Source of the DNA: Ruminiclostridium cellobioparum subsp. termitidis CT1112
GTDB taxonomy: Bacteria > Bacillota > Clostridia > Acetivibrionales > DSM-1351
Direction: 5' to 3'
Length of the DNA: 64,000 nucleotides
NCBI RefSeq assembly: GCF_000350485.1
Contig: NZ_AORV01000002.1
Location: 1 to 64,000, forward strand
Positions 55,498 through 64,000 of the stretch are shown one piece after another. A program made the position numbers and the translations under genes. Under the pieces are notes generated by a model. That model was not told the origin of the DNA. It saw only the letters and a list, made by a program, of their open reading frames with translations, and did no database searches. The stretch's first letter is position 1. The number at the start of each line of letters is the position of its first letter.

Positions 55498-56523
55498 TTA
55501 CATTTTATTAATTCTGCTTCCAATCCATTGCGAATAAGGCCGGGCATATTTCGACGCAAGCAGGATTGCCTCCACCATGCTCACTTCACTTGCCGTTCCC
55601 TTTCCCGCTATATCATAGGCAGTTCCATGGTCGACCGAGGTTCTCAGGAACGGCAGGCCTAATGTAATTGCTATGGTCCTTTCAAAATCCAGAGTCTTTG
55701 TGGCTATATGCCCCTGATCGTGATAGAGCGAAAGCACTGAATTGTATTTTCCCATAAGGGCCTGGTGGAACACCGAGTCGGCACCTACCGGTCCCACCAC
55801 CCTGTACCCGCGGCTTTTTGCTTTTTCTACGGCAGGGACAATCTGCTCCATATCCTCGTTTCCAAAGAGCCCGTTATCACCGCTGTGCGGATTCAAGCCT
55901 GCCACGGCCATAGTCCCCTCTGTTATCCCCAGGCTTTCAAGTGCTCCGGTACACCTGTCTATATAGTCCAGCAGCCTTTGCTCGGTAACCATTTCACAGG
56001 CCCTTTTGAGCGGGACATGCCGAGATAGGAAGAACACCCTCATTCCTCTAACTTCAAACATGGTCAGAGGGTCTTCGGTATTTGTAAGTCCGGCCAGTAT
56101 TTCCGTATGCCCTATAAAATCCACATTTCCGGCTTTTAAGGCAGGCTTGTTGATAGGTGTCGTCGCAATAGCTGCCAGTTCACCATTTAGAGCCAGTTCC
56201 ACCGATTTTTTAATATATTCATAGGATGCCAGCCCATTCTGTGCCTGAACAATACCATAGCTGAATTTTTCATGAGCTATATTGTTCAGGTCTATCACAT
56301 TTATGGCTCGGCTTGAGAATTGACCTTCATCACTTTTTTTAATAACCCTGACTTCCGAATCCAGTTTACATATTTCAACCGACTTTCTTATTGCTTCTGC
56401 ATCCCCGATAACAACCGGCCTGCATACATCATAAATGTCTTCATGCACCAGTGCCTTAACTGTTATTTCAGGTCCTACCCCTGCCGGATCTCCCATGGGA
56501 ATGCCGATAAAAGGCTTTGTCAT
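55498..56523 (-). CDS. PdxA-family dehydrogenase (4-hydroxythreonine-4-phosphate dehydrogenase or PdxA2)
   Basis: A 341-residue metal- and NAD-dependent oxidative decarboxylase. [49 protein letters not shown] and the C-terminal [16 protein letters not shown] hold the phosphate- and metal-binding residues of the family. No other gene of the DXP-dependent vitamin B6 route is in the window, and clostridia usually use PdxST. The enzyme may therefore be the PdxA2 type acting on phosphorylated D-threonate or D-erythronate. It lies 26 nt after the VOC gene. Confidence 0.87.
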   Translation of the reverse strand: MTKPFIGIPMGDPAGVGPEITVKALVHEDIYDVCRPVVIGDAEAIRKSVEICKLDSEVRVIKKSDEGQFSSRAINVIDLNNIAHEKFSYGIVQAQNGLASYEYIKKSVELALNGELAAIATTPINKPALKAGNVDFIGHTEILAGLTNTEDPLTMFEVRGMRVFFLSRHVPLKRACEMVTEQRLLDYIDRCTGALESLGITEGTMAVAGLNPHSGDNGLFGNEDMEQIVPAVEKAKSRGYRVVGPVGADSVFHQALMGKYNSVLSLYHDQGHIATKTLDFERTIAITLGLPFLRTSVDHGTAYDIAGKGTASEVSMVEAILLASKYARPYSQWIGSRINKM

Positions 56524-56549
56524 ATATTACCTCCGATAATGTGAATTTT

Positions 56550-57005
56550 TTATCTTTTCCAATTTTGCAACTCAATGAAATTACCTTCCGGGTCTCTGAC
56601 ATAGACGGCGGTAAGCAAACCCAGTTTAGGGTATTCTTTTTTGACAATTTCCCCGATAGGCCTCCCTCCATGTGAAATCACAGCCTCCAGCACCTTTTCC
56701 ACATCATCCACATGAAAGGCCAGATGCCCCAGGCCCCGCAGATTTATTGCCTGCCCATCGCTCCTGTCGTTTTCCGGAGAGTACTCGAAAATCTCAAGAG
56801 TGGGTCCGTCTTCATAGCCCGGCAGGCTCAAATGTATTCCTCTGACTCTAACGCCAGGAATTCCAGTCAATTTATCTATCCATTCTCCCGCCAGGTCCCT
56901 TTCAGGGTATGTGGGTCTGCAGCCCAAAACTTCAATATAAAATTGTGCCAGACTTCTCCAATCCCTGGCTATCAAATTTGTGTGAACATATTTAATATTT
57001 TTCAT
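56550..57005 (-). CDS. VOC (glyoxalase/bleomycin-resistance) superfamily protein
   Basis: A 151-residue protein with the two beta-alpha-beta-beta-beta units of the vicinal-oxygen-chelate fold. VHTNLIARDWRSLAQFYIEVLG begins the first unit, LGHLAFHVDDVEKVL the second, and VYVRDPEGNFIELQNW ends with the metal-ligand Glu. Possible metal ligands are His near the start, His in LAFHV and Glu in FIELQ. The specific reaction is unknown. It is co-transcribed with the PdxA-family gene. Confidence 0.83.
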   Translation of the reverse strand: MKNIKYVHTNLIARDWRSLAQFYIEVLGCRPTYPERDLAGEWIDKLTGIPGVRVRGIHLSLPGYEDGPTLEIFEYSPENDRSDGQAINLRGLGHLAFHVDDVEKVLEAVISHGGRPIGEIVKKEYPKLGLLTAVYVRDPEGNFIELQNWKR

Positions 57006-57161
57006 GCCAACACCTCACAATGTAAATATGTATTTATTGTATATCATTTTGCAAATACATAAAACTTTGTTTGATAAAAAAGCCGAGGCCTTTTCACCAA
57101 AAAAGTATCTGCAGGATTACAAAAGTGCATTGACCAGTTAAAATAATTTTTTGCAAAAACA

Positions 57162-57195
57162 GGCCTGCCTGAATCACTTTCGATACAGGCAGGCC
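57162..57195 (-). terminator. Terminator of the GntR-ABC operon
   Basis: A perfect 10-bp stem (57162-57171 with 57186-57195) is followed by TGTTTTTG on the minus strand, about 45 nt after the stop of the membrane protein gene. Confidence 0.85.
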
Positions 57196-57238
57196 ATCTA
57201 TATGCACTCTCTTTACTCTCTTTACTGTCTTTAAATAT

Positions 57239-57982
57239 CTACTCCTTTACTGTAGCCGTTTTTACCAGCATGAAGCATAATACGGCCACAACGGCTGCTT
57301 CAACAGTAAGTGACAACACCGGAATATAGGGATTTACCCCGTATTTCAACCCTCCAAAAATCAGGAAAACATTTCCGATATATTTAAAAATCCGCCCCTC
57401 TGTAACAGTAGCATCTATAATTGGAAGTACTATTGTAAACCATACCGGGACACCTATGGATACCGCTATCTTGGTCAGCTTTGACATTCTATAATAAAGA
57501 CTTGTAATCAAATATCCCCCGATATAGGCAGAGAGGTATATGGTTATATCCCACAGGAAAGTCACTAAAATTACCACAGCCCCGGAGGTTACTGCTGCCC
57601 AGCTCCCATAAATCTGAAGAAAGGTCGATCTGTAATCAAAGAACATGGAAAAGATGTTGGAATAAGCAGTATCTATTGCAGCCATCGCTCCGCACACCGT
57701 CAGCGCTGCCAGCAAAAACCCTTTAAACTGCAGCTTCCTTGGAATACTGTTTATTGATAAAAACAGGAAGTTTTGTTTAAAAGAATTCAGCCCTGCAATG
57801 AATAAAAAAATCATTGCAGCCATTTCCCCGCCTCCGGAATAACTCTCACCTTCACCTGCCGAAACATTGACTATAATACCGATCATGGAAACACCAACAG
57901 CCATGATGATATAAAATATCATTACACTTGTTTTTATATCTGAAAGATAATATTTGACAACTGATTTCAATCTCATATTCAA
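57239..57982 (-). CDS. Membrane subunit of a GntR-regulated ABC transporter
   Basis: A 247-residue integral membrane protein with about six helices (IMAVGVSMIGIIVNV near residue 26, then MIFLFIAGLNSF and several more). No sequence signature is recognised. Its position 9 nt after an ABC ATPase and a YtrA-type regulator marks it as the permease of an exporter of the YtrABC/BcrAB type, often linked to cell-envelope stress or peptide antibiotics. The substrate is inferred only. Confidence 0.78.
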   Translation of the reverse strand: MNMRLKSVVKYYLSDIKTSVMIFYIIMAVGVSMIGIIVNVSAGEGESYSGGGEMAAMIFLFIAGLNSFKQNFLFLSINSIPRKLQFKGFLLAALTVCGAMAAIDTAYSNIFSMFFDYRSTFLQIYGSWAAVTSGAVVILVTFLWDITIYLSAYIGGYLITSLYYRMSKLTKIAVSIGVPVWFTIVLPIIDATVTEGRIFKYIGNVFLIFGGLKYGVNPYIPVLSLTVEAAVVAVLCFMLVKTATVKE

Positions 57983-57991
57983 TTTCTCCTA

Positions 57992-58843
57992 TCACTGATT
58001 AGTCATCTGGATAAACAGCTTTTGCAGATCCAGCTTTGAAATTTCAAGTCCCGACGGAATTTTTTCCTTTTCGGCTTTTTCGAGAATATATGCGGTTTTA
58101 AGTCCTCCAAGGGTGTTAACTCCCAGCACTTTCTTTCCCTGCATAAAGCCGTCTACCGCAGAGGCAGCTCCGGATACCGCATATCCCTGGGAAAGGACTT
58201 TTTCAACTGAATCCTGGAGTATCAATTTACCGCTTTTTATGACTATGACATCCTCTATTATATCAGCGGCCTCCTCTATCAAATGGGTTGATATAACTAT
58301 CGTCCTTGGTCTTTCGCCATAGGCCTGAAGAAGTTCCTTATAAAACAATTCCCTGTGATTTGCATCCAGGCCCAGTACCGGCTCATCCAGAAGAATTACC
58401 GGAGCATTGCAGGCCAAAGAAACAATAATTTTAAAGATTGATTTATAACCTGTTGAAAGTTCTTTAATCTTTTTGCCTGTTTTTAACAGGAATTTATCAC
58501 ATAAGGCTGAGGCATAATCAGTATCAAAACCGGGATAAAACTCTTTTGTCCACTTAAAGGCCTTTTTCACGGTCATGCCTTCCGGATAAAAGTTGGCCTC
58601 TGTCATGAAATACACCTTTGACAGGGCATCATCATTTTCAGAAACCTTCTCTCCTTCCAGCAGTATCTCTCCATACGTCGGAAATATCCTGTTTGTAATA
58701 AGATTGAGCAGGGTTGTTTTTCCGGCCCCGTTTCTGCCCAGAAGTCCGTATATCTTATTGGCTTCAAGATTCAGTGAAACATTGTCAAGTGCAGTTGTAT
58801 TTCCAAATACTTTTGTAATATTCTTTATTTCGATATGGCTCAT
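57992..58843 (-). CDS. ABC exporter ATPase, YtrB/BcrA-like
   Basis: A 283-residue ATPase with Walker A GRNGAGKTT, signature LSTGYKS, Walker B VILLDEPVLGLD and the switch His in ISTHLIEEA. It overlaps the regulator gene by 4 bp (start within its stop), showing translational coupling. The C-terminal 70 residues are an extra domain as in other YtrB-like ATPases. Works with the permease encoded next. Confidence 0.92.
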   Translation of the reverse strand: MSHIEIKNITKVFGNTTALDNVSLNLEANKIYGLLGRNGAGKTTLLNLITNRIFPTYGEILLEGEKVSENDDALSKVYFMTEANFYPEGMTVKKAFKWTKEFYPGFDTDYASALCDKFLLKTGKKIKELSTGYKSIFKIIVSLACNAPVILLDEPVLGLDANHRELFYKELLQAYGERPRTIVISTHLIEEAADIIEDVIVIKSGKLILQDSVEKVLSQGYAVSGAASAVDGFMQGKKVLGVNTLGGLKTAYILEKAEKEKIPSGLEISKLDLQKLFIQMTNQ

Positions 58844-59208
58844 TTCTCAAACCCTCTTTCCAACATTTTCAGTATGTCCTCTTTTGTAATAGAAAGCTTT
58901 CTGGCCTCTAAAATCATAGACGTAACATAGTCTTCAAAAAAAGTCTCTTTTCTCTTGTCAAGAATTTTCTCCTTTGCACCTGTTGATACAAACATACCTA
59001 CACCCCTTTTCTTATAAACTATCCCATCGTCCACCAACCTGTTTATACCCTTCAGTGCAGTAGCCGGATTGATTTTGTAGCTTACTGAAATTTCCGTTGT
59101 TGAGGGGATCTGTGTTTCCTCCTGATATGCGCCCGACAGCACAGCATCTTCTATTTCTTCAGCCAATTGCAGATATATGGGTTTTTCCGAATCAAAATTC
59201 AAATTCAA
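58840..59208 (-). CDS. GntR-family regulator, YtrA subfamily
   Basis: A 122-residue repressor. The winged helix has PIYLQLAEEIEDAVLSGAY, PSTTEISVSYKINPATALKG and LVDDGIVYKKRGVGMFV; a short C-terminal helical dimerisation tail follows, as in the YtrA group, which lacks a ligand domain. It leads an operon with an ABC exporter and has an inverted repeat over its promoter, consistent with self-repression relieved by envelope stress or a drug. Confidence 0.92.
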   Translation of the reverse strand: MNLNFDSEKPIYLQLAEEIEDAVLSGAYQEETQIPSTTEISVSYKINPATALKGINRLVDDGIVYKKRGVGMFVSTGAKEKILDKRKETFFEDYVTSMILEARKLSITKEDILKMLERGFEK

Positions 59209-59237
59209 TATATCACCACCTGTTAATCGGTTAAACG

Positions 59238-59286
59238 GTTAATTACTTATGTAACTAACTATAAAACCAATTAAATTAAATGTCAA
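59238..59286 (-). promoter_or_regulatory. Promoter and YtrA-type operator of the exporter operon
   Basis: On the minus strand TTGACA (59286-59281) and TATAGT (59263-59258) are 17 nt apart. An inverted repeat GTTA-TTAC/GTAA-TAAC with a 4-nt centre at 59238-59259 overlaps the -10 box and start site, which would block the promoter when bound. Confidence 0.7.
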
Positions 59287-59444
59287 TATTTTTTTTATAA
59301 TTAAATAAAAATTAATTCATTAAAACATACTTTAGGGCACAAAATACGTATATACTATCAGTGAAAATGACTTCCAATAATAGGCATTCGGCGGGGGTCC
59401 AATTAAATAATAATTATGTCTTCAATACCCGGAGAGGAGATAAC

Positions 59445-60437
59445 ATGCCCAATCTTGTAACTCATTATTTATGCGGCTTAGAGGCAATAAAAGCTCTGGA
59501 GAACCAGGAGTGCAAAAAACTGGTTCATAAACACCAAAACGTATTCAATCTTGGGACTCAAGGTCCCGATATACTTTTTTATTACGAGATCTGGCCCTGG
59601 TCCTCCAAAAGTATTGAGACCAATATCGGACAGACAATGCACATTTCAAAAGTAAATAAAGTGTTTGGCGCCTTTATCGACTATATTGCCGGACAGAGCG
59701 GGTATGCCAGGGATGTGCTGACGGTATACCTGCTAGGCTTCATATGCCACAACTGCATGGACAGTATAGGCCACCCATACATTTTTTACAGGTCGGGTTT
59801 TAACATACCCGAATATATAAATGAAAACCTGTTCCTATGTTATCATCGGAGGTTTGAGACTTCCATCGATGTCCTCCTCTGCAAAAAACATCTGAATAAA
59901 AGAGTACATGAAATAAATTGTGACAGGCTTATCCAGGTAAATGAGACCGAACTGAACCTGATAGGTGAAATGTATGTCAGTGCGGTCAAAAAGGTATTCG
60001 ATTCGGATATACAAAAAAAGAAAGTGAGAAGGGCTGTCAGGGAAATGCAGCTGGTAGAGAAGCTTTTAAAGGATCCTCACGGTATAAAGAAAAAGCTGAT
60101 AGGCTTTTTTGATAAACTGATTTACAGGTTTCCCTTATACTCCAGCCTCATTTTCCCGTTGGAGGTGAAAGACGGGCTTGATTACCTGAACCTTTCCCAT
60201 AGAGAATGGTGCATGCCTTTCGACAATACCATAAAAAGTACAAAATCCTTCATAGACCTGTTTTCAGATGCTGTCAGAAGGACTCAACGGCTAAGTAATG
60301 ATTTGTACAACGCAATTTTCAACAATAACTCGAATATATACCATGTACTTGAGCTTCTGGGCAACAATTCGTATACAACAGGAGTCGACTGCGATATGCA
60401 GGCAGCATTCAAATACAGCGATATTATTTTTGACTAG
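59445..60437 (+). CDS. Zinc-dependent phospholipase C-like protein
   Basis: A 330-residue all-helical protein. MPNLVTHYLCGLEA, NLGTQGPDILFYYEIWP and GFICHNCMDSIGHPYI have the His/Asp pattern of the zinc-dependent phospholipase C family (putative ligands in THYL, GPD and CHNCMDS). It has no signal peptide, so it is cytoplasmic, unlike secreted alpha-toxin-like enzymes. The ATG at 59445 has GGAGAGGAG upstream; 28 extra codons lie before it without an RBS. The substrate is unknown. Confidence 0.78.
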   Translation: MPNLVTHYLCGLEAIKALENQECKKLVHKHQNVFNLGTQGPDILFYYEIWPWSSKSIETNIGQTMHISKVNKVFGAFIDYIAGQSGYARDVLTVYLLGFICHNCMDSIGHPYIFYRSGFNIPEYINENLFLCYHRRFETSIDVLLCKKHLNKRVHEINCDRLIQVNETELNLIGEMYVSAVKKVFDSDIQKKKVRRAVREMQLVEKLLKDPHGIKKKLIGFFDKLIYRFPLYSSLIFPLEVKDGLDYLNLSHREWCMPFDNTIKSTKSFIDLFSDAVRRTQRLSNDLYNAIFNNNSNIYHVLELLGNNSYTTGVDCDMQAAFKYSDIIFD

Positions 60438-60560
60438 CTCTTAAAAACATTAAAGGGCAACCTTCCATTGGCAAAACAGGACCTCCACAGGCGACGGCAC
60501 CTGACGTGTAAATGGTGAGCTTTACGCAATTCGCCGGCAAAAGTAAACACTGCAAAAGCT

Positions 60561-60593
60561 AAACGGGGGATTCCGCTTGCGGCTCCCCCGTTT
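60561..60593. terminator. GC-rich terminator between convergent genes
   Basis: AAACGGGGG (60561-60569) pairs with CCCCCGTTT (60585-60593), with an inner CCG/CGG stem. T-runs follow on the plus strand and near on the minus strand, so it can serve both the phospholipase-like gene and pfkA. Confidence 0.85.
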
Positions 60594-60628
60594 TAATACA
60601 TTAACATAAAACTTTTAACAACTATAAA

Positions 60629-61612
60629 TTATATTGATAAAATGTTGCTCATTCTCAATAGATCCTGATCTATATCCTTTTTCATTGAAAGTGCTTCATC
60701 AATATCAATGTCAATTATTTTGGAATCCTTTACGGATATGATTCTGTTGAATACACCGTCTTTGAGCAGTTCAACGGCTTTAACTCCCATGGCACTTGCC
60801 ATAACTCTGTCCTGTATGGTAGGGCTTCCGCCTCTTTGAATATATCCCAGCACTGTTCCTCTTGTTTCTATGCCGGTCAGATCTTCTATCTTCTTGGCAA
60901 GTTCCAGCGCTCCTCCGATTTTTTCCGAAATACCTTCCGCAAGAATTATAATATAGTTTTTCTTACCGCTGTTTCTTCCCTGTATTATCTTTCTGATAAT
61001 ATCCTTATCAAAATCAAATTCCTTTTCAGGCAGCAATATTACTTCGGCTCCGCCTGCAATACCTACATTGAGGGCAATGTGTCCCGCTTTTCTGCCCATT
61101 ACTTCAAGGACGCTGCATCGCTCGTGTGAATACGCCGTATCCCTGATTTTATCCAGTGCATCCTGAACTGTATTCATTGCCGTATCATAACCGATGGTAT
61201 AATCAGAACTTGCAATATCATTATCAATGGTGCCGGGTAACCCCATAACCTTCATTCCGAATTTGCTGAAATCCCTTGCACCCCTGTAGGAACCGTCTCC
61301 GCCGATAACAACAAGCGCATCCATGCCAAAAGCTCTTGATATGGACATGGCTTTCTGCATGCCCTCTTCGGTTGAAAATGCCTTACATCTGGCTGTCTGG
61401 AGAATCGTTCCTCCACGGTGAATTATATCTGAAACGTTTCTGGCAGTCATTTCTGAAATGTCGCCTGCTATCAATCCATTATAGCCTTTCCTTACTCCCA
61501 GCATTTTAAAACCGTAATAAATTCCGGTTCTGACCACTGCACGAATTGCTGCATTCATTCCGGGCGCATCTCCACCGCTTGTGAGTACACCGATTGTTTT
61601 TACGTCACTCAT
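60629..61612 (-). CDS. pfkA: ATP-dependent 6-phosphofructokinase
   Basis: A 327-residue glycolytic enzyme. The active-site loop GGDGSYRGA has the Gly typical of ATP-dependent forms, and PGTIDNDI carries Gly rather than Lys in the position used by PPi-dependent enzymes. MGRKAGH and the N-terminal TSGGDAPGMNAAIR complete the signature. The length is typical (about 320). Transcribed alone. Confidence 0.95.
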   Translation of the reverse strand: MSDVKTIGVLTSGGDAPGMNAAIRAVVRTGIYYGFKMLGVRKGYNGLIAGDISEMTARNVSDIIHRGGTILQTARCKAFSTEEGMQKAMSISRAFGMDALVVIGGDGSYRGARDFSKFGMKVMGLPGTIDNDIASSDYTIGYDTAMNTVQDALDKIRDTAYSHERCSVLEVMGRKAGHIALNVGIAGGAEVILLPEKEFDFDKDIIRKIIQGRNSGKKNYIIILAEGISEKIGGALELAKKIEDLTGIETRGTVLGYIQRGGSPTIQDRVMASAMGVKAVELLKDGVFNRIISVKDSKIIDIDIDEALSMKKDIDQDLLRMSNILSI

Positions 61613-61844
61613 ACGAACCCTCCCTGAGACCTTAATAAAACTATTAGTAATAAGAAATTTTTAAATTTATCTGTTTATGGTCTTCACCATTGAAGCAACA
61701 TTAAACCAATAACAATATAAAATGTATTAGAAAAACAACAATAAAAACCCAATTTAATTTATTATAAACTAATACAGGATTATTAACAATATAAAATACG
61801 ACGTTTTTATGCGGTCAATTCCCCCCAGGCCCTTACCTGCAAGG

Positions 61845-62765
61845 TCAGCCATTCTTTTCATCTGTAACTGACTTTTCTTTTTGCGCCCTTCCTATTGCAT
61901 CACCTGCCATAACTCTGGTCTCAAAACCGGCAGCTGTTTGTTCCAGGATTTCCTTATCTATTAATACCTTTCCCCTTTTAAAGAATAGAAGCACGGTTGA
62001 GCCTCCAAATTTGAAATACCCTTTTTCGTCGCCTCTTTCCAGCCTGCTGCCAGGGGTATAGGTTTGGATTATGGACCCCACCGACGTGGCTCCGACCTCT
62101 ATATAAAGCACCTCACCAAAGTTGTCGGTGCTATAAATACTGTACTCCCGTTTATTCCTGCAGAACACTTCGGGAATTGTACCCAGTGCCACGGGATTTA
62201 CGGAATAATACTCTCCCCTCACCCTGGTAGGCTCTCCGCACACTCCGCCGTCAAAGAAATGAAATCTGTGATAGTCCACAGGACATAGTCTCAGTATAAT
62301 ATAGGTTCCACCGTCAAATTCCCCGGCAAGTTCGGGATTTTGCAGCAACCCGGCAAGTTTGTAGCTCATACCCTTTATCTGAAGGACTTTATCGGAATCA
62401 ATGTCTTCCCAGGCCTGAAGGCGGCCGTCACCCGGCGACAGCAGGTATTCTTCGGGTTTATCGAAAGGCCTTGCAGCCTTTTTCAGTCTTCTCGCAAAGA
62501 AGTTGTTAAAGTTTTTAAAGTCCTCCAGCTTGTTTTGGCATTCCTCCATATCAATGGAGAAGTTCTTTACAAAGCCTGGGATGCTCCTTCTGCTGAGACC
62601 CGTATCACAGAAAAACCCTGTCAGTGCCGAGTATATTTTCCGCTTGACCAGCAGTTCCAGACCCAGCTTGCCGGTCCTTGTGGTATACAGTGCATTGAGC
62701 AGACTTCCTCCGGCTACTTTTTCAACTTCATATTCCCCGGTTTTACGGTTATATATCTTAATCAT
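61845..62765 (-). CDS. psd: Phosphatidylserine decarboxylase proenzyme
   Basis: A 306-residue membrane-associated enzyme forming phosphatidylethanolamine. The self-cleavage motif FKFGGSTVLLFF gives the pyruvoyl Ser; NNFFARRLKKAARPF, LSPGDGRL and CPVDYHRFHF are family blocks (Asp and His of the autocleavage triad). The start at 62765 is chosen as the usual clostridial N-terminus (MIKIYNRKTG); an ATG four codons earlier is equally open. phosphatidylserine synthase is not adjacent. Confidence 0.92.
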   Translation of the reverse strand: MIKIYNRKTGEYEVEKVAGGSLLNALYTTRTGKLGLELLVKRKIYSALTGFFCDTGLSRRSIPGFVKNFSIDMEECQNKLEDFKNFNNFFARRLKKAARPFDKPEEYLLSPGDGRLQAWEDIDSDKVLQIKGMSYKLAGLLQNPELAGEFDGGTYIILRLCPVDYHRFHFFDGGVCGEPTRVRGEYYSVNPVALGTIPEVFCRNKREYSIYSTDNFGEVLYIEVGATSVGSIIQTYTPGSRLERGDEKGYFKFGGSTVLLFFKRGKVLIDKEILEQTAAGFETRVMAGDAIGRAQKEKSVTDEKNG

Positions 62766-62910
62766 GTTCCATCTCATTTCGATTACGTTTACTTATACTC
62801 TCTTTTAGCTTGCAAATCTAAAAAGAATCATCTTCAGCTAATTAAAATCATACAAAACAATGATAGTATTGTCAATTTTGAACAAAGCCTGCATATATAT
62901 CTAATAATCT

Positions 62911-63012
62911 GTAACATCTAAAATTCCTGCATTGCCGCGGCTGAATTTTCCCGGAACTGCATTGTCCCGAAAAATGTTCCCCGCCGGACAATAGACGTTT
63001 TAGATGTTGCAG
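62911..63012 (+). promoter_or_regulatory. Structured 5' leader of the second L,D-transpeptidase gene
   Basis: A perfect 11-bp outer stem (62913-62923 with 62998-63008) encloses a 7-bp stem (62961-62967 with 62986-62992) and GC-rich side arms. CCTGCA near 62926 can pair alternatively with TGCAGG at 63008-63013. It ends 24 nt before the start codon, just upstream of the RBS. It does not match a riboswitch I recognise. Confidence 0.45.
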
Positions 63013-63036
63013 GCTGCTAAGAGGTGGATTGAAAGT

Positions 63037-63750
63037 ATGATATTGCTGATTAAAAAAAATAACCTTCTCACATTACTGGAGGCACTGTTGATTATTGCAA
63101 TTTTAATGGTGTATATCTTTAGTTTTTTAATAGTCAGCAATAACGCAGCAGAAAAAACCCTCAACGGAGATCATGAATATTCAATACTCATTCAGATTGA
63201 CGAAAAAAAGCTTTACCTCTATGAGGACGGCGTATGTATAAAACAATATCCAATAGCCTCCGGCAGACCCGATTTACCGTCCCCAATCGGAGATTGGGAA
63301 ATAACGGACAAGGGAAAATGGGGGAAAAGTTTCGGCGGCCGCTGGCTGGGTCTGAACGTAAGGTGGGGCAGCTACGGAATCCATGGAACAACAAATCAGA
63401 ACTCCATAGGAAGAGCTGCCAGCCACGGCTGCATTCGCATGTACAACAAGGATATCGGGGAATTGTATGATATAGTCTCATTAGGCACTCCCGTGATAAT
63501 AAGAAACGGACCCTTTGGGCCTTTTGGTACGGGTTTCAGGAATTTAAGGCCCGGCGACAGAGGTGCCGATGTTCTGGCCGTACAGGAGAAGCTAAAAACC
63601 CTTGGTTACTTTGAAGATGCCGTAACAGGTATTTATGAAAACAATTTAAAAAATGCACTGTACGAATTCCAGAAAGACCATGGCCTGAAGTTAAAATTTA
63701 CAATCACCCTTGCCGACTATAACGCAATGGGGTTCAGGGAATTTGAATAA
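63037..63750 (+). CDS. Membrane-anchored L,D-transpeptidase with C-terminal peptidoglycan-binding domain
   Basis: A 237-residue cell-wall enzyme. An uncleaved N-terminal helix (LLIIAILMVYIFSFLIV, about residues 16-36) anchors it. The YkuD domain at about 55-165 contains SYGIHGTTN and the catalytic SHGCIRMYN. A peptidoglycan-binding domain follows (RPGDRGADVLAVQEKLKTLG). The ATG at 63037 follows AGAGGTGG; an ATG 11 codons earlier lacks an RBS. The domain order (YkuD first) is the reverse of the transpeptidase at 37310. Confidence 0.88.
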   Translation: MILLIKKNNLLTLLEALLIIAILMVYIFSFLIVSNNAAEKTLNGDHEYSILIQIDEKKLYLYEDGVCIKQYPIASGRPDLPSPIGDWEITDKGKWGKSFGGRWLGLNVRWGSYGIHGTTNQNSIGRAASHGCIRMYNKDIGELYDIVSLGTPVIIRNGPFGPFGTGFRNLRPGDRGADVLAVQEKLKTLGYFEDAVTGIYENNLKNALYEFQKDHGLKLKFTITLADYNAMGFREFE

Positions 63751-64000
63751 GAATAATGAGCAGCTACATACCCGGATTATTGAGCATAATGTAGAATATT
63801 TTTATAATGGGTATTGATAATAACAGCAGAAGCTGACAGCTCATTTCTTTGAATTTACTCAATTTAGAATTCCTCCTGTTATGCAGCGAAAGAAAGTACC
63901 TGTTGAAGGAGTTTCTTCCGCTGCTGGTTTATAGGAATAATTCTAAAATTAAGACCTTAAAAAATCCCTGGCATAAATCTTATCAATTTCTTAATTTAAA
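63751..64000. other. Non-coding end of the window
   Basis: Contains no convincing open frame, hairpin terminator or repeat. It may carry the promoter or end of a gene outside the window. Confidence 0.5.

Overview
The window looks like a chromosomal segment of a mesophilic, anaerobic, low-to-mid GC Firmicute of the cellulolytic Clostridium/Ruminiclostridium type. Reasons: pyruvate formate-lyase with its activase, an ATP-type phosphofructokinase, strong AGGAGG ribosome binding sites, TTGACA-17-TATAAT promoters, U-tract terminators, a very long cyclic beta-glucan synthase-like protein and typical clostridial families (AzlCD, ECF transporter, AIM24, YkuD transpeptidases). The assignment is inferred from gene content only. 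No rRNA, tRNA, CRISPR array or intact transposase was seen.

Layout. 1-3.4 kb: asparagine synthetase A (cut by the window edge), isocitrate dehydrogenase and an antitoxin-like/Uma2 nuclease fusion. 3.5-17.6 kb: a carbohydrate or sugar-acid cluster. A minus-strand operon encodes a DapA-family aldolase, two 2-hydroxyacid dehydrogenases, DhaK and DhaL, an ABC sugar importer without its ATPase, a zinc alcohol dehydrogenase and an IlvD/Edd dehydratase. A divergent LacI regulator and about six operator-like boxes lie in the 615-bp gap. A ribokinase-like kinase and a SIS isomerase follow. 17.9-26.5 kb: one 2861-codon glucan synthase gene. 26.6-29.7 kb: pflB-pflA.

29.8-42 kb is the accessory part: small AT-rich orphan genes, a CAAX-type protease, an amino-acid ABC importer with isoaspartyl dipeptidase, a coiled-coil L,D-transpeptidase, an IS256-like MITE, and a DUF4157 polymorphic toxin with its immunity gene. 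Two copies of a roughly 250-bp (core) palindromic repeat bracket most of this block. The two copies differ by paired, compensating substitutions.

42-64 kb is mostly housekeeping: asd, a large cNMP-fold orphan, proA-ridA, glpK, azlCD, an ECF vitamin-type importer behind a long leader that looks like a translational switch, AIM24, a VOC protein with a PdxA-family dehydrogenase, a YtrA-type GntR regulator with its ABC exporter, a zinc-PLC-like protein, pfkA, psd and a second L,D-transpeptidase behind a structured leader.

The strongest candidates for something undescribed are (1) the covarying palindromic repeat pair at 31.7-32.1 and 41.6-41.9 kb, (2) the RBS-sequestering leader of the ECF operon at 54.1-54.4 kb, and (3) the DUF4157 toxin/immunity pair lying between the repeats.
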